Shown piece by piece: positions 1 through 7,035 of a DNA stretch of 45,449 bases. How positions within the stretch are numbered: position 1 is the first letter of the stretch; each line of letters begins with the position of its first letter. The stretch comes from Pelagibius sp. (GTDB taxonomy: Bacteria; Pseudomonadota; Alphaproteobacteria; Kiloniellales; Kiloniellaceae): the NCBI RefSeq assembly GCF_028281305.1, contig NZ_JANQKD010000086.1, positions 1-45,449 on the forward strand, in the 5' to 3' direction. Below the pieces are notes generated by a model. That model was not told the origin of the DNA. It saw only the letters and a program-made list of their open reading frames with translations, and searched no databases. A program made the position numbers and the translations under genes.

Positions 1-1
1 G

Positions 2-394
2 GTGGATTGCTTCTACGAGACCGAGGACGGTGTCGTGCTGCACTCCAAGGACCTCTGCATCGGCTGCGGCTACTGCTTCTATGCCTGCCCCTTCGGGGCA
101 CCGCAGTATCCGCAGGCGGGCAACTTCGGCAGCCGCGGCAAGATGGACAAGTGCACCTTCTGTGCCGGCGGGCCGGAAGAGGACATGTCCGCAGCGGAGT
201 TCTCGGCTTACGGGCGCAACCGCCTGGCCGAGGGCAAGCTGCCGCTCTGTGCGGAAATGTGCGCGACCAAGGCCCTGCTCGCCGGCGACGGCGACATGGT
301 GTCGGACATCTACCGCGAGCGCGTCGTCGCCCGCGGCTTCGGGTCCGGCGCCTGGGGCTGGGGTACCGCCTACGACCAGAAGTCCGGATCCTGA
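2..394 (+). CDS. fdh3B: Formate dehydrogenase FDH3 beta (iron-sulfur) subunit, 5'-truncated by window edge
   Basis: This is the electron-transfer subunit that carries electrons from the molybdenum/tungsten catalytic subunit to the membrane cytochrome b subunit. The visible 130 residues contain the ferredoxin motif [16 protein letters not shown] (C-x2-C-x2-C-x3-CP), then KCTFC and a second Cys pair in LPLCAEMC, as expected for the C-terminal half of a four-cluster FdhB/FdnH-type protein. The stretch around [18 protein letters not shown] is typical of the FDH3 beta family. The frame is open to the window edge, so the GTG at base 2 is not a real start; the gene begins upstream. It is followed by a lipoprotein gene and the gamma subunit, as in other FDH3 operons. 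The catalytic alpha subunit should lie just upstream, outside this window. Confidence 0.93.
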   Translation: MDCFYETEDGVVLHSKDLCIGCGYCFYACPFGAPQYPQAGNFGSRGKMDKCTFCAGGPEEDMSAAEFSAYGRNRLAEGKLPLCAEMCATKALLAGDGDMVSDIYRERVVARGFGSGAWGWGTAYDQKSGS

Positions 395-447
395 TCCGGC
401 TTCCGGGAGTCATTCGAAGTGCCTGAACGGGTAACTTCGTGATGAGG

Positions 448-473
448 GGGGCGGCGTCTCTGCGCCGCCCCTT
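448..473 (+). terminator. GC-rich hairpin after fdh3B
   Basis: A perfect 9-bp stem (GGGGCGGCG, 448-456, with CGCCGCCCC, 463-471) encloses a 6-base loop and is followed by only two T residues. It may attenuate rather than end transcription, because the gamma subunit of the same enzyme lies downstream. Confidence 0.5.
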
Positions 474-551
474 CCCATCCCGGCGGACCGCGTGGAACGA
501 CATGAAGCGGTGGCGAGGGGCGACAGGCCCATCGTCTCCATAAGCAGAGAG

Positions 552-559
552 TTAACCAT
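552..559 (+). promoter_or_regulatory. TTAACCAT motif (possible CtrA half-site)
   Basis: The octamer TTAACCAT, a half-site form described for CtrA in other alphaproteobacteria, lies about 45 bp before the lipoprotein gene. The same octamer occurs upstream of ctrA at 22351. An 8-base match can be chance; this is weak evidence. Confidence 0.2.
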
Positions 560-603
560 AACCGTTTGTGCTGCTTGCCTCGATCGGAGGAGTGAGAGTC
601 GTT

Positions 604-795
604 ATGGCGCTGAAATCCTTGATTCCCTTATCTCTTGGTGCGGTCCTGATGCTTGGCCTTGCGGCCTGCGACGAGGACGAACAGGGGCGCATGCTGTTCT
701 ACGAGAAGGGAACCTACCTGGGGCCGGCAGACACAGAGATTTCCGAAGAGACCCGCGAAATCCTGCGGTCCCGCACGTCGCTGCAGGGCGACTAG
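604..795 (+). CDS. Small lipoprotein in the formate dehydrogenase operon
   Basis: A 63-residue protein with a clear lipoprotein signal: MALKSLIPLSLGAVLMLG followed by the lipobox LAAC near residue 21, so the mature part would be a lipid-anchored peptide of about 43 residues, rich in acidic residues and ending RSRTSLQGD. ATG 604 was chosen because GGAGG lies 13 bases upstream and because it starts the signal sequence; an in-frame GTG at 568 would put 12 extra residues before it. It sits between the beta and gamma subunit genes of formate dehydrogenase. Small lipoproteins are found at this place in other FDH3 operons, but no biochemical role is known to me. A part in assembly or in anchoring the periplasmic enzyme is inference. 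Confidence 0.72.
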   Translation: MALKSLIPLSLGAVLMLGLAACDEDEQGRMLFYEKGTYLGPADTEISEETREILRSRTSLQGD

Positions 796-906
796 CCCGG
801 TGCGGCCAAAGGTGCGGACCCCGGCTGTTGCTAAGGGTGGCCCGGCCGATCGCGTGGAACCCTTCACCGAACCCATGGAACAACCCGCTGAACGAAGAGT
901 TTTGTG

Positions 907-2052
907 ATGCGAAGCCTTGCTGACAAAAGACATGCAATGCCGGCCGCCGCAGCCCGCGCCGACCGCGTTTTCAGCCTTCTGCCGTTTGCCGTCGTGCTGC
1001 TGGCCGCGGTCCTCTTCGCCTTCGGCGGCCTGACCTCCGCGGCCTGGGGGCAGCAGTCGAGCACGCCGGTGGCCGAGGAAAGCCCGACCGGCGGAGAGGT
1101 GCCCGGCAACGTGCTGGGCAGCGAGGCCGATAGCGAAATGTGGCGCGCCGTGCGCGGCGGCGTCGCGGGGACGGTCTCGATTCCGGACCCGCAGGCGGCC
1201 TTTCTCATCCAGTCGGAAGGCGACAACTGGCGCGCCTGGCGCAACGGGCCGGTCACGGTCTACGGCGCCTGGACCATGCTCGGGATCATCATCGTCGTCG
1301 CGCTGTTCTTTGTCTTGCGCGGGCGCATCAAGATCGACGCCGGTCCCAGCGGAACGACGGTGGAGCGCTTCAACCTCATCGAGCGGACGGCTCACTGGCT
1401 GACCGCCGTCTCCTTCATCGTTCTGGCCCTGACCGGGCTGAACATGCTCTACGGGCGCCATGTGCTGCTGCCGGTCCTCGGGCCGGAGATCTTCACCGCC
1501 ATCAGCATCGGCGGGAAGTACGCGCATAACTTCCTCTCCTTCGCCTTCATGGTCGGCGTCGTGATGATGTTCGTGCTCTGGGTGCGCCACAACATTCCCA
1601 ACAAGATGGACCTGCAATGGCTGGCCAAGGGCGGCGGGCTCTTCTCCAAGGGTGTGCATCCGCCGGCTGCGAAGTTCAATGCCGGGCAGAAGTTCATCTT
1701 CTGGGCCGTGATTCTCGGCGGTGGCTCCGTCAGCGTCTCGGGGATCGCCCTGATGTTCCCCTTCGAGTTCGCCTTCTTCGGCAAGACCTTCGAGTTCCTG
1801 AACATCTTCGGCCTCAGCCTGCCGACGCAGCTGACGATGCTCCAGGAGATGCAGCTCTCGCAGGTCTGGCACGCCATCGTCTCGCTGGTGCTGATCGCCA
1901 TTGTGATCGGTCACATCTACATCGGCTCCGTCGGCATGGAAGGCGCCTTCGATGCCATGGGCAGCGGACAGGTGGACTCCAACTGGGCGCGCGAGCACCA
2001 TTCGGTCTGGGCAGCCCAGGTGACCGGCAACCGCTCGCAACCCGCCGAGTAG
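907..2052 (+). CDS. fdoI: Formate dehydrogenase gamma subunit (cytochrome b)
   Basis: Membrane cytochrome b that takes electrons from the beta subunit and passes them to quinone. It has 381 residues from ATG 907 (a GTG directly before it at 904 is an alternative). An N-terminal hydrophobic segment and a long periplasmic region to about residue 110 come first, then a helix around AWTMLGIIIVVALFFVL, then the FdnI/cytochrome b561-like core: ERTAHWLTAVSFIVLALTG, KYAHNFLSFAFMVGVVMM, FIFWAVILGGGSVSVSG and VWHAIVSLVLIAIVIGHIY. His residues in these helices (AHW, AHN, WHA, GHI) are the likely haem and quinone-site ligands. The extended N-terminus is usual for the alphaproteobacterial FDH gamma family. 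The 108 bases before it hold no clear promoter, so it is probably transcribed with the upstream genes. Symbol by homology to fdoI/fdnI. Confidence 0.92.
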   Translation: MRSLADKRHAMPAAAARADRVFSLLPFAVVLLAAVLFAFGGLTSAAWGQQSSTPVAEESPTGGEVPGNVLGSEADSEMWRAVRGGVAGTVSIPDPQAAFLIQSEGDNWRAWRNGPVTVYGAWTMLGIIIVVALFFVLRGRIKIDAGPSGTTVERFNLIERTAHWLTAVSFIVLALTGLNMLYGRHVLLPVLGPEIFTAISIGGKYAHNFLSFAFMVGVVMMFVLWVRHNIPNKMDLQWLAKGGGLFSKGVHPPAAKFNAGQKFIFWAVILGGGSVSVSGIALMFPFEFAFFGKTFEFLNIFGLSLPTQLTMLQEMQLSQVWHAIVSLVLIAIVIGHIYIGSVGMEGAFDAMGSGQVDSNWAREHHSVWAAQVTGNRSQPAE

Positions 2053-2102
2053 GCCGGCCGGAAGGCTTCCGGCAAGAGCCGGCAAGAAAGGAGGTCGACC
2101 CG

Positions 2103-2462
2103 ATGGTGTGCCCTAAGCCGCTTCGCAGCCTGTGCCTTGGCATCATCGCCACGGTCGCCGTGATCGCGGTCCCTCTGATGCTGTCCTCGCCGGCAACCGC
2201 GGCGGTGACCAAGGAAGCAGCGGCCGAGCGCATCGCCGAAGAGTTCGGCGTCGAGGTGTTGCGCGTGCGCCCTGGCGAACGCGACGGCCGCGCGATCTGG
2301 CTGCTGACCGTGATGCAGCCCGAAGGCTCGAGCAACGCAACCTTCCAGGTGCACATTCTGGCGATCGACCAGGAGAGCGGCGATCTGCTGCCGTCGTTCC
2401 GCCACCGCAACAGCGGCTACGATCTTCCGCCGCCGGCGGCCGGCGGCGGGCGCCCTTTCTGA
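2103..2462 (+). CDS. Secreted PepSY-like protein
   Basis: A 119-residue protein with a signal peptide (about residues 1-37, hydrophobic core IIATVAVIAVPLMLS, AxA cleavage at SPATAA). The mature part reads as a single PepSY fold: a helix KEAAAERIAEEFGVEVLRV, a strand pair AIWLLTVMQPEG, then VHILAIDQESGDLLPSF, matching the family pattern in which a small alpha/beta domain ends in a DxxTGxxL-like turn. The C-terminus is a Pro/Gly-rich tail. ATG 2103 follows an excellent AAAGGAGG at 2087-2094. It starts 50 bp after the gamma subunit and is surely co-transcribed. PepSY domains are best known as inhibitory or redox-partner modules of envelope proteins; the target here is not known. Confidence 0.7.
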   Translation: MVCPKPLRSLCLGIIATVAVIAVPLMLSSPATAAVTKEAAAERIAEEFGVEVLRVRPGERDGRAIWLLTVMQPEGSSNATFQVHILAIDQESGDLLPSFRHRNSGYDLPPPAAGGGRPF

Positions 2463-2598
2463 GGGCGTCGGAGATGAAAGGCGCTGCGCGGAACCGCCTT
2501 GTCGGCATGACCCAAGGAGGTTTCTTGACTTCACCCGGTTGCCAGCGTTTGTCATGAGCGAGCTCTGTCGAACGCCGGCCGACTGCCGTGGAGGCGCT

Positions 2599-3411
2599 AT
2601 GCGTGGAGATGCCCTGGGGAGCGCACTGGGCCTGGGGAGCGCACTGGGCCTGAGGAGCGCACTGGGCCTGAGGAGCGCACTGGGCCTGAGGAGCGCACTG
2701 GGCCTGGGGAACACATTGGCCAGAACCATGAGGGTCTCGGTCGCGTCGCTTGCCGCGGGGATCGGTATCGTCGTTTCTGCGCTGGTCGCGGGGCCGGACC
2801 TCGCCGCTGCGACCGACGTTCAGTTGGCCCAGGCTGACGGGGCCGGCGGACCGCAGGCACCGGGCATGATCACCAGCCAGGCCTTCAAGGACTTCTCCGC
2901 GGCCGCACCGATCACCGTCACGCCCTATGACGACAACGATCTCAATCTGCAGCTCAAGGCCGAGTTCGAGACGGAGCTGCAGGCCAATGAACGCAAAGTC
3001 GCAGAGGCCGAGACCGGTCTGCTGCTGCTGTTTGAGTCGAAGATCATTCCGGTCGAACAGGCCCCGCGGCGCCCGAGCCTCGGCAGTGTCTCCGCCCGCT
3101 CGGGAAGAGGGGACGATCCGTCCCGCCAGGACGGGAGCGACGACGTGGAGGTCGACGTGAACGTGAATGTCTGGTCGAACACGCAAGACAGCGTTCTGGG
3201 TGGGCGCCAGGAAGCCCAGAGCGTCGGCACCAGCGTTTTCCACATCAACGCCGTGTTGCGCGATCAGGCCAACGGCGAGGTGCTGTGGCAGGGCGATGCC
3301 TACTACGAACTGCAGTCCCCGGATGCGGAGCGGGTGGCGCGCGCCATGGTGCCGCCCTTGGTCGATAACCTCGGCAAATCGACGGCCAATGAACCCTTCG
3401 AAGCACGCTGA
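2599..3411 (+). CDS. Uncharacterised envelope protein with repeat-expanded N-terminus
   Basis: A 270-residue protein of unknown function. From ATG 2599 (GGAGG at 2590-2594) the first 40 residues are five copies of a six-residue GSALGL/RSALGL unit made by an 18-bp tandem repeat; a normal signal peptide follows (MRVSVASLAAGIGIVVSALV, cleavage near LAAATD). An alternative start at ATG 2728 would skip the repeats and give a 227-residue protein, but no ribosome site is seen there. The mature part has an acidic/Ser-rich linker (about 160-185) and C-terminal strands including VNVNVWSN, FHINAVLRDQ and GEVLWQGDAYYEL. The last pattern resembles envelope proteins of the DUF4136 kind, a weak fold-level guess. 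The end overlaps the possible start of the WD40-cytochrome gene by 23 bp, so the two are probably translated together. Confidence 0.6.
   Translation: MRGDALGSALGLGSALGLRSALGLRSALGLRSALGLGNTLARTMRVSVASLAAGIGIVVSALVAGPDLAAATDVQLAQADGAGGPQAPGMITSQAFKDFSAAAPITVTPYDDNDLNLQLKAEFETELQANERKVAEAETGLLLLFESKIIPVEQAPRRPSLGSVSARSGRGDDPSRQDGSDDVEVDVNVNVWSNTQDSVLGGRQEAQSVGTSVFHINAVLRDQANGEVLWQGDAYYELQSPDAERVARAMVPPLVDNLGKSTANEPFEAR
2623..2712 (+). repeat. 18-bp tandem repeat, five copies
   Basis: Five contiguous units of GCACTGGGCCTGRGGAGC (2623-2640, 2641-2658, 2659-2676, 2677-2694, 2695-2712). The middle three are identical; the first and last differ by one to two bases. The unit length keeps the reading frame. 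Confidence 0.95.
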
Positions 3412-4852
3412 TCCGCTGCGCGCCTTTTCCGTGGCGCTCGCGATGTTGCGCGGCTGCTGCCGCGCCACGCTTCTTAGGCTTCCCCTGATTGTGCTTCCCC
3501 TGATTGTGGCGGGCACCGCCGCACAAGCCGAGCTGCGCGGCCACGGCGGGTTCGTCAAGGGCGTCGCGGTGCTGCCCGACGGATCGCGCGCCGTCACGGC
3601 CAGCTTCGACTACAGCCTGATCGTCTGGGACCTGGCAAGTCAGCGCGCCCTGCAGGTTCTCAACGATCATGAGGGGGCGGTGAATGCCGTCGCCCTGGCG
3701 GGTGAGGGGCGCCAGGCTCTGTCGGCCAGCGACGATGGCACGCTGCGGCTTTGGGACCTCCAGAGCGGCAGGCTGGAGCATGTCTTCGAAGGCCACCAGG
3801 GCAAGGTCGCAGCAGTTGCCGTCGCGCCGGACGGGCGCCTCGCCGCCTCGGCCGGCTGGGACCAGACCGTGCGCCTTTGGGACCTGACCCGCCGGCAGGC
3901 CACCCATGTCCTCGACGAGCATCGCAGCAACGTCAACTCGGTCGCTTTCTCTCGCGACGGCCGCTATCTCCTGACCGGCAGCTATGATTCGTCGATCCGC
4001 CTCTGGTCCCTGTCAGCCGATGGCCAGCGCCCGGAACTGCTGCGGGTCATGGAGGGGCATGACTTCGGGGTCAATGCCCTGTCTTTCCTGCCGGGCGACC
4101 AGTACGCGCTTTCCGCTTCGGTGGACGAAACGGTGCGCCTTTGGGATCTGGCGACCGGCGACCAGCTTGCGGTTCTGCGCGGTCATGACGGGCCGGTCTT
4201 TGCGGTTTCGGTCTCGCCGGATGGGCGCTTTGCCGCTTCCGCGGGGGTCGATGGCACCGTCAATCTTTGGAACATCGAGGGGCGCCGCATCGTGACCTCG
4301 CTCACCGGTCATCGCCAACCGGTCTGGGCCCTGGCCTTTACGCCCGACGGGCGGCAGCTGCTTTCAGCAGGCGCCGACTCGGTCACGCGACTTTGGGACC
4401 TGGAGGCGCGCAGCGAAATCGGCCCAAGCGATGCCGGGGAGGGCGCGGCCGAAGGGGAGCCGGCGGTTGCCGCCGCCTCCGGGGCGGTGGAGCACAGCAG
4501 CCGCGGTGCCAAGCTGTTCCGGACCTGTGTCGCCTGCCACACCACGACAGCAGACGGCGCCAACCGTGCGGGGCCGACCTTGTTCGGTGTTTTCGGGCGG
4601 CGTGCCGGCACGGTGGAGGGCTACAACTATTCCGCAGCGCTGCGCGGAAGCTCGATCATCTGGAGCGCAGAGACCATCGACCGGCTGTTCGACGAGGGGC
4701 CCGACCGCTACACGCCCGGCAGCAAGATGCCGCTTCAGCGCATGCCTTCGGCCGAAGACCGTGCGGAACTGATCGCCTATCTCAAGCAGGTGACCGGCCC
4801 CGCACAACCAACCACAGGTGCCGAGCCAGTACAGGAAAGGCTCGGCCAATGA
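3389..4852 (+). CDS. Secreted WD40 beta-propeller fused to class I cytochrome c
   Basis: A 487-residue periplasmic protein with two modules. After a long signal sequence (hydrophobic LPLIVLPLIV, cleavage near TAAQA, residue 47) come seven WD40 repeats of about 42 residues (49-345), each with the GH...V...AV/AL core and a WD/WN/WS end (IVWDLAS, LRLWDLQ, VRLWDLT, IRLWSLS, VRLWDLA, VNLWNIE, TRLWDLE), enough for one closed propeller. An acidic Ala-rich linker leads to a mono-haem cytochrome c with CVACH (380-384), GPTLFGVFGRRAG, and the distal Met in GSKMP (447). The fold is like cytochrome c2/c550. Its place in the formate dehydrogenase operon suggests it accepts or relays electrons, with the propeller as a docking surface; that is inference. 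Start 3389 overlaps the previous gene; ATG 3443 is an alternative and also leaves a signal peptide. Confidence 0.82.
   Translation: MNPSKHADPLRAFSVALAMLRGCCRATLLRLPLIVLPLIVAGTAAQAELRGHGGFVKGVAVLPDGSRAVTASFDYSLIVWDLASQRALQVLNDHEGAVNAVALAGEGRQALSASDDGTLRLWDLQSGRLEHVFEGHQGKVAAVAVAPDGRLAASAGWDQTVRLWDLTRRQATHVLDEHRSNVNSVAFSRDGRYLLTGSYDSSIRLWSLSADGQRPELLRVMEGHDFGVNALSFLPGDQYALSASVDETVRLWDLATGDQLAVLRGHDGPVFAVSVSPDGRFAASAGVDGTVNLWNIEGRRIVTSLTGHRQPVWALAFTPDGRQLLSAGADSVTRLWDLEARSEIGPSDAGEGAAEGEPAVAAASGAVEHSSRGAKLFRTCVACHTTTADGANRAGPTLFGVFGRRAGTVEGYNYSAALRGSSIIWSAETIDRLFDEGPDRYTPGSKMPLQRMPSAEDRAELIAYLKQVTGPAQPTTGAEPVQERLGQ
3479..3508 (+). repeat. 15-bp tandem duplication in a signal peptide
   Basis: Two identical copies of CTTCCCCTGATTGTG (3479-3493 and 3494-3508) encode LPLIV twice and so double the hydrophobic core of the WD40-cytochrome signal peptide. 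Confidence 0.9.
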
Positions 4853-4940
4853 CCCGACCGCCTCCTGCGTCCTGCACCCACCGCGCCATGCGACGGTGAG
4901 GTTCGGACTGGAGCTTTATCTTGCGAGGAATCTAGGACCC

Positions 4941-5063
4941 ATGAAATCAGTTGTCATCGGAAGCGTCGTCGCCATCCTGATTGCGGTTTTGAGCGCCGTC
5001 ATTCTGAGCTTCTACGGCGTCAGCTCGGCAGACCTCTTCTCGACCTCCAACGTGCGTCTGTAA
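4941..5063 (+). CDS. Forty-residue single-helix membrane peptide
   Basis: A short reading frame from ATG 4941, preceded by GAGGA at 4925-4929 and AGGA nearer the start, gives a 40-residue peptide: a two-residue head, one strong transmembrane segment (VVIGSVVAILIAVLSAVILSF) and a short tail ending STSNVRL. The hydrophobic pattern, the ribosome-site-like bases and a position 88 bp after the WD40-cytochrome gene support a real gene. I have the impression of similar small alphaproteobacterial proteins with a VRL end, but cannot name a family. It could be a small subunit of the formate-linked membrane complex or an independent membrane peptide. Translation is not proven. Confidence 0.55.
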   Translation: MKSVVIGSVVAILIAVLSAVILSFYGVSSADLFSTSNVRL

Positions 5064-5127
5064 TCCGCTGTCGGGAAAAGCCGTCAAGACCGCTGCATCC
5101 GGATGCAGCGGGAGCCTTGATCGCATT

Positions 5128-5745
5128 TCACGGGTTCGTCTCGCGTAGGGTTGCGAGCGCACCCGACAGGATCGATCTAACCCGGGACATTCGGCTCTTT
5201 ACCGTACCGACGGGGCAGGCGACGATCTCGGCAATCTCGCCATAGCTCAGGTCCTCGAAGAACGCCAGGTGGACCAGCGCGCGTTGCTCGGGGGACAGAT
5301 CCCCCATCGCCTTGGCGACGGCCTGCGACACCTCCTCGGAGAACACCGCAGACACGGCGTCCGGTCCGTCGTCTTGGAGACTGTCCGGCACCAACTCGAT
5401 CGTCTCGACGGTTTTTCGCTTTCTCAGGCGGTCCACCGCCTTGAAGTATGCGATGCCGAAGACCCAGGTAGAAATCCGCGATCGCCCTTCGAAGCTGCCG
5501 GCGCTCTTCCAGACTTCCCACATCACATCGTTGACCACTTCTTGGGCTTCGTTGCTGTCCTTCAGACGATTGAGCACGAAGGCGAATACCCTCTTCTGAT
5601 AGAGAGCATAGAAGCGGTTCATGGCGCGCTGATCACCGGCGGCGATCTGGTTCAGGAGCGCGCGCTCTTCGCATTCCTTCGGCCCTGTACCGGGTCCGGT
5701 CACGACCGACTTTCCGCCGCCCTGCACTGGCGGCGGCTCCAGCAT
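5128..5745 (-). CDS. ECF-family RNA polymerase sigma factor
   Basis: A 205-residue sigma-70 family protein. Region 2 spans about residues 32-105 (NRFYALYQKRVFAFVLNRL, then DVMWEVWKSAGSFEGRSRISTWVFGIAYFKAVDRLRKRK), and region 4 spans about 143-200 (LSPEQRALVHLAFFEDLSYGEIAEIVACPVGTVKSRMSR), with a helix-turn-helix for -35 recognition. There is no region 1.1 or 3, so this is an extracytoplasmic-function type. The first 25 residues are Gly/Pro-rich and may not be translated: GGAG lies too close to ATG 5745, and a GTG near 5727 is a possible alternative. No anti-sigma gene (zinc-binding ZAS domain or single-helix protein) is next to it; the 64 bp to the convergent peptide gene hold nothing. Target promoters cannot be told from the sequence. 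Confidence 0.9.
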   Translation of the reverse strand: MLEPPPVQGGGKSVVTGPGTGPKECEERALLNQIAAGDQRAMNRFYALYQKRVFAFVLNRLKDSNEAQEVVNDVMWEVWKSAGSFEGRSRISTWVFGIAYFKAVDRLRKRKTVETIELVPDSLQDDGPDAVSAVFSEEVSQAVAKAMGDLSPEQRALVHLAFFEDLSYGEIAEIVACPVGTVKSRMSRVRSILSGALATLRETNP

Positions 5746-6381
5746 TCTCCAACCATTGGGGGTAACGGGCGCAAAAGACCCCCGTACCGAGAATCACGTG
5801 ACATGACTCCAAGCTTTCTGCGGCGACGGTGAGAGTGATCGAAGGTCCTTGACCGACAGTGCGGTCAGCATCCAGGTGGTCGGACAGGTCTCCTGTTGTT
5901 CACGCGAAGGCTCCCGGCAGATCGTTTAAGCGATCCGGTTTCTGGGAATGGCTGCAGCGGTCTGCGGGCGTTGGCGGGTATCGACGCCTGCGCGCTCATG
6001 TCTTCCTGCAGGCATTGCCTGCGACCGGCGGTCTGTAACGGTGTTTCATTCACTCAATCCCATACTCAAATCCCCCGGAGGGTGACTCAGCACAAGCGCT
6101 CGGGACCGCGAGCACCTGGGCGAACGCTCCCGTTCCGCGGACCGAAAGGATCCGCAGGCAATGCCACTTCATGCAAGCACGCCGCCGCAATCATCCGAGG
6201 CCAGCTGCTCGATGATCTTCCTGCTCCTCTTGGCTGCGGCGATCAGCCAAAGGAGTTCAGGTCAACCAATCTCCGCGAAGACATAGGCAGAGAAATCCGG
6301 GCGCTCGGATTCAAAAAAGCAATTGGTCTTCACGCGACGAAGATGACAGAGGTGAAAGGAAGCGTGTATGATCGCAATCAT
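5746..6381. other. 636-bp intergenic stretch between the divergent sigma and Crp/Fnr genes
   Basis: This should carry promoters for both flanking genes. A 6-bp stem (GGGGGT at about 5757-5762 with ACCCCC near 5778-5783) lies just upstream of the sigma gene. The frame of the Crp/Fnr gene stays open back to 5896, but the translation is Cys/Arg/Pro-rich with no protein character, so I regard it as untranslated. No tRNA, small RNA with a clear terminator, or FNR-type palindrome was recognised. Confidence 0.5.
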
Positions 6382-6990
6382 ATGAGCCAGCCGCCGAAGT
6401 TCAGTGATCTTTTGGAGCCTCTTTTTAAGGGGCCGGTGCGCCATCGCGACCTTGAGGTCGGGCAGCATCTCTTCGCTGCCGGGGATCCTGTCGAGAGCCT
6501 TTACTTCGTCGATTCCGGCCGCGTCCGCCTTGTCAGATACGGGCCGGAAGGTTCGATCTTGTGCCTGCAGACCGCGCGGGAGGGGCAAACGCTTGCCGAG
6601 GCTTCCCTCTTCGAGGACGTCTATCATTGCGATGCGGTTGCGGAGCGGCCTTCGCGGGTGAAGGTGGCGCCGAAGCGGGAGATCCTCCGGAGCCTGATGA
6701 CGGATTGTGCGGTCAGCATCAGGGCCATGGCCCACTTGACGCGGCAGATCGAGTCTCTGCATGCGCGGCTGGAGATCGTCGCCATGAAGTCGGCGCGCGC
6801 GCGGCTGCTGACCTATCTCGACTGGATCCGCGAGCCCGGCGAAGACAGACTGGTCATCAAGGATTCGTGGAAGGAGATCGCAAACGAGATCGGCCTTTCC
6901 CACGAGGTCGTCTATCGCACCCTGGCGGTCCTGGAGGACGAGGGGCTGATCAGCCGCAAGGACCGCACGGTCGAACTTCTGAATTCCTGA
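6382..6990 (+). CDS. Crp/Fnr-family transcriptional regulator
   Basis: A 202-residue regulator with an N-terminal cyclic-nucleotide-binding-like beta barrel (about 25-115: LEVGQHLFAAGDPVESLYFVDSGRVRLV, then GQTLAEASLFEDVYHCDAVAE) and a C-terminal winged helix (about 160-200: SWKEIANEIGLSHEVVYRTLAVLEDEGLI). The barrel lacks the RxS cAMP-binding signature of Crp, and the N-terminal Cys cluster of Fnr is absent, so the signal is unknown. ATG 6382 gives a natural start shortly before the barrel; ATG 6343 in the same frame would add 13 residues. It is divergent from the ECF sigma gene and convergent with the ankyrin gene. Placed near the formate dehydrogenase operon it may control respiratory genes, but nothing in the sequence proves it. 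Confidence 0.88.
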   Translation: MSQPPKFSDLLEPLFKGPVRHRDLEVGQHLFAAGDPVESLYFVDSGRVRLVRYGPEGSILCLQTAREGQTLAEASLFEDVYHCDAVAERPSRVKVAPKREILRSLMTDCAVSIRAMAHLTRQIESLHARLEIVAMKSARARLLTYLDWIREPGEDRLVIKDSWKEIANEIGLSHEVVYRTLAVLEDEGLISRKDRTVELLNS

Positions 6991-7035
6991 GAGATCCAGG
7001 TCAAGAGCGCGGCGGTCAGACCTCTGCCCGTGGGG

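Noticed and set aside
2623..2712. CRISPR-like array
   Set aside because: Units are contiguous with no spacers; the same holds for the 13061 array. They are simple tandem repeats.
5896..6342. Upstream extension of the Crp/Fnr frame
   Set aside because: The added 149 residues are Cys/Arg/Pro-rich with no domain; the start near 6343-6382 suits the family length.
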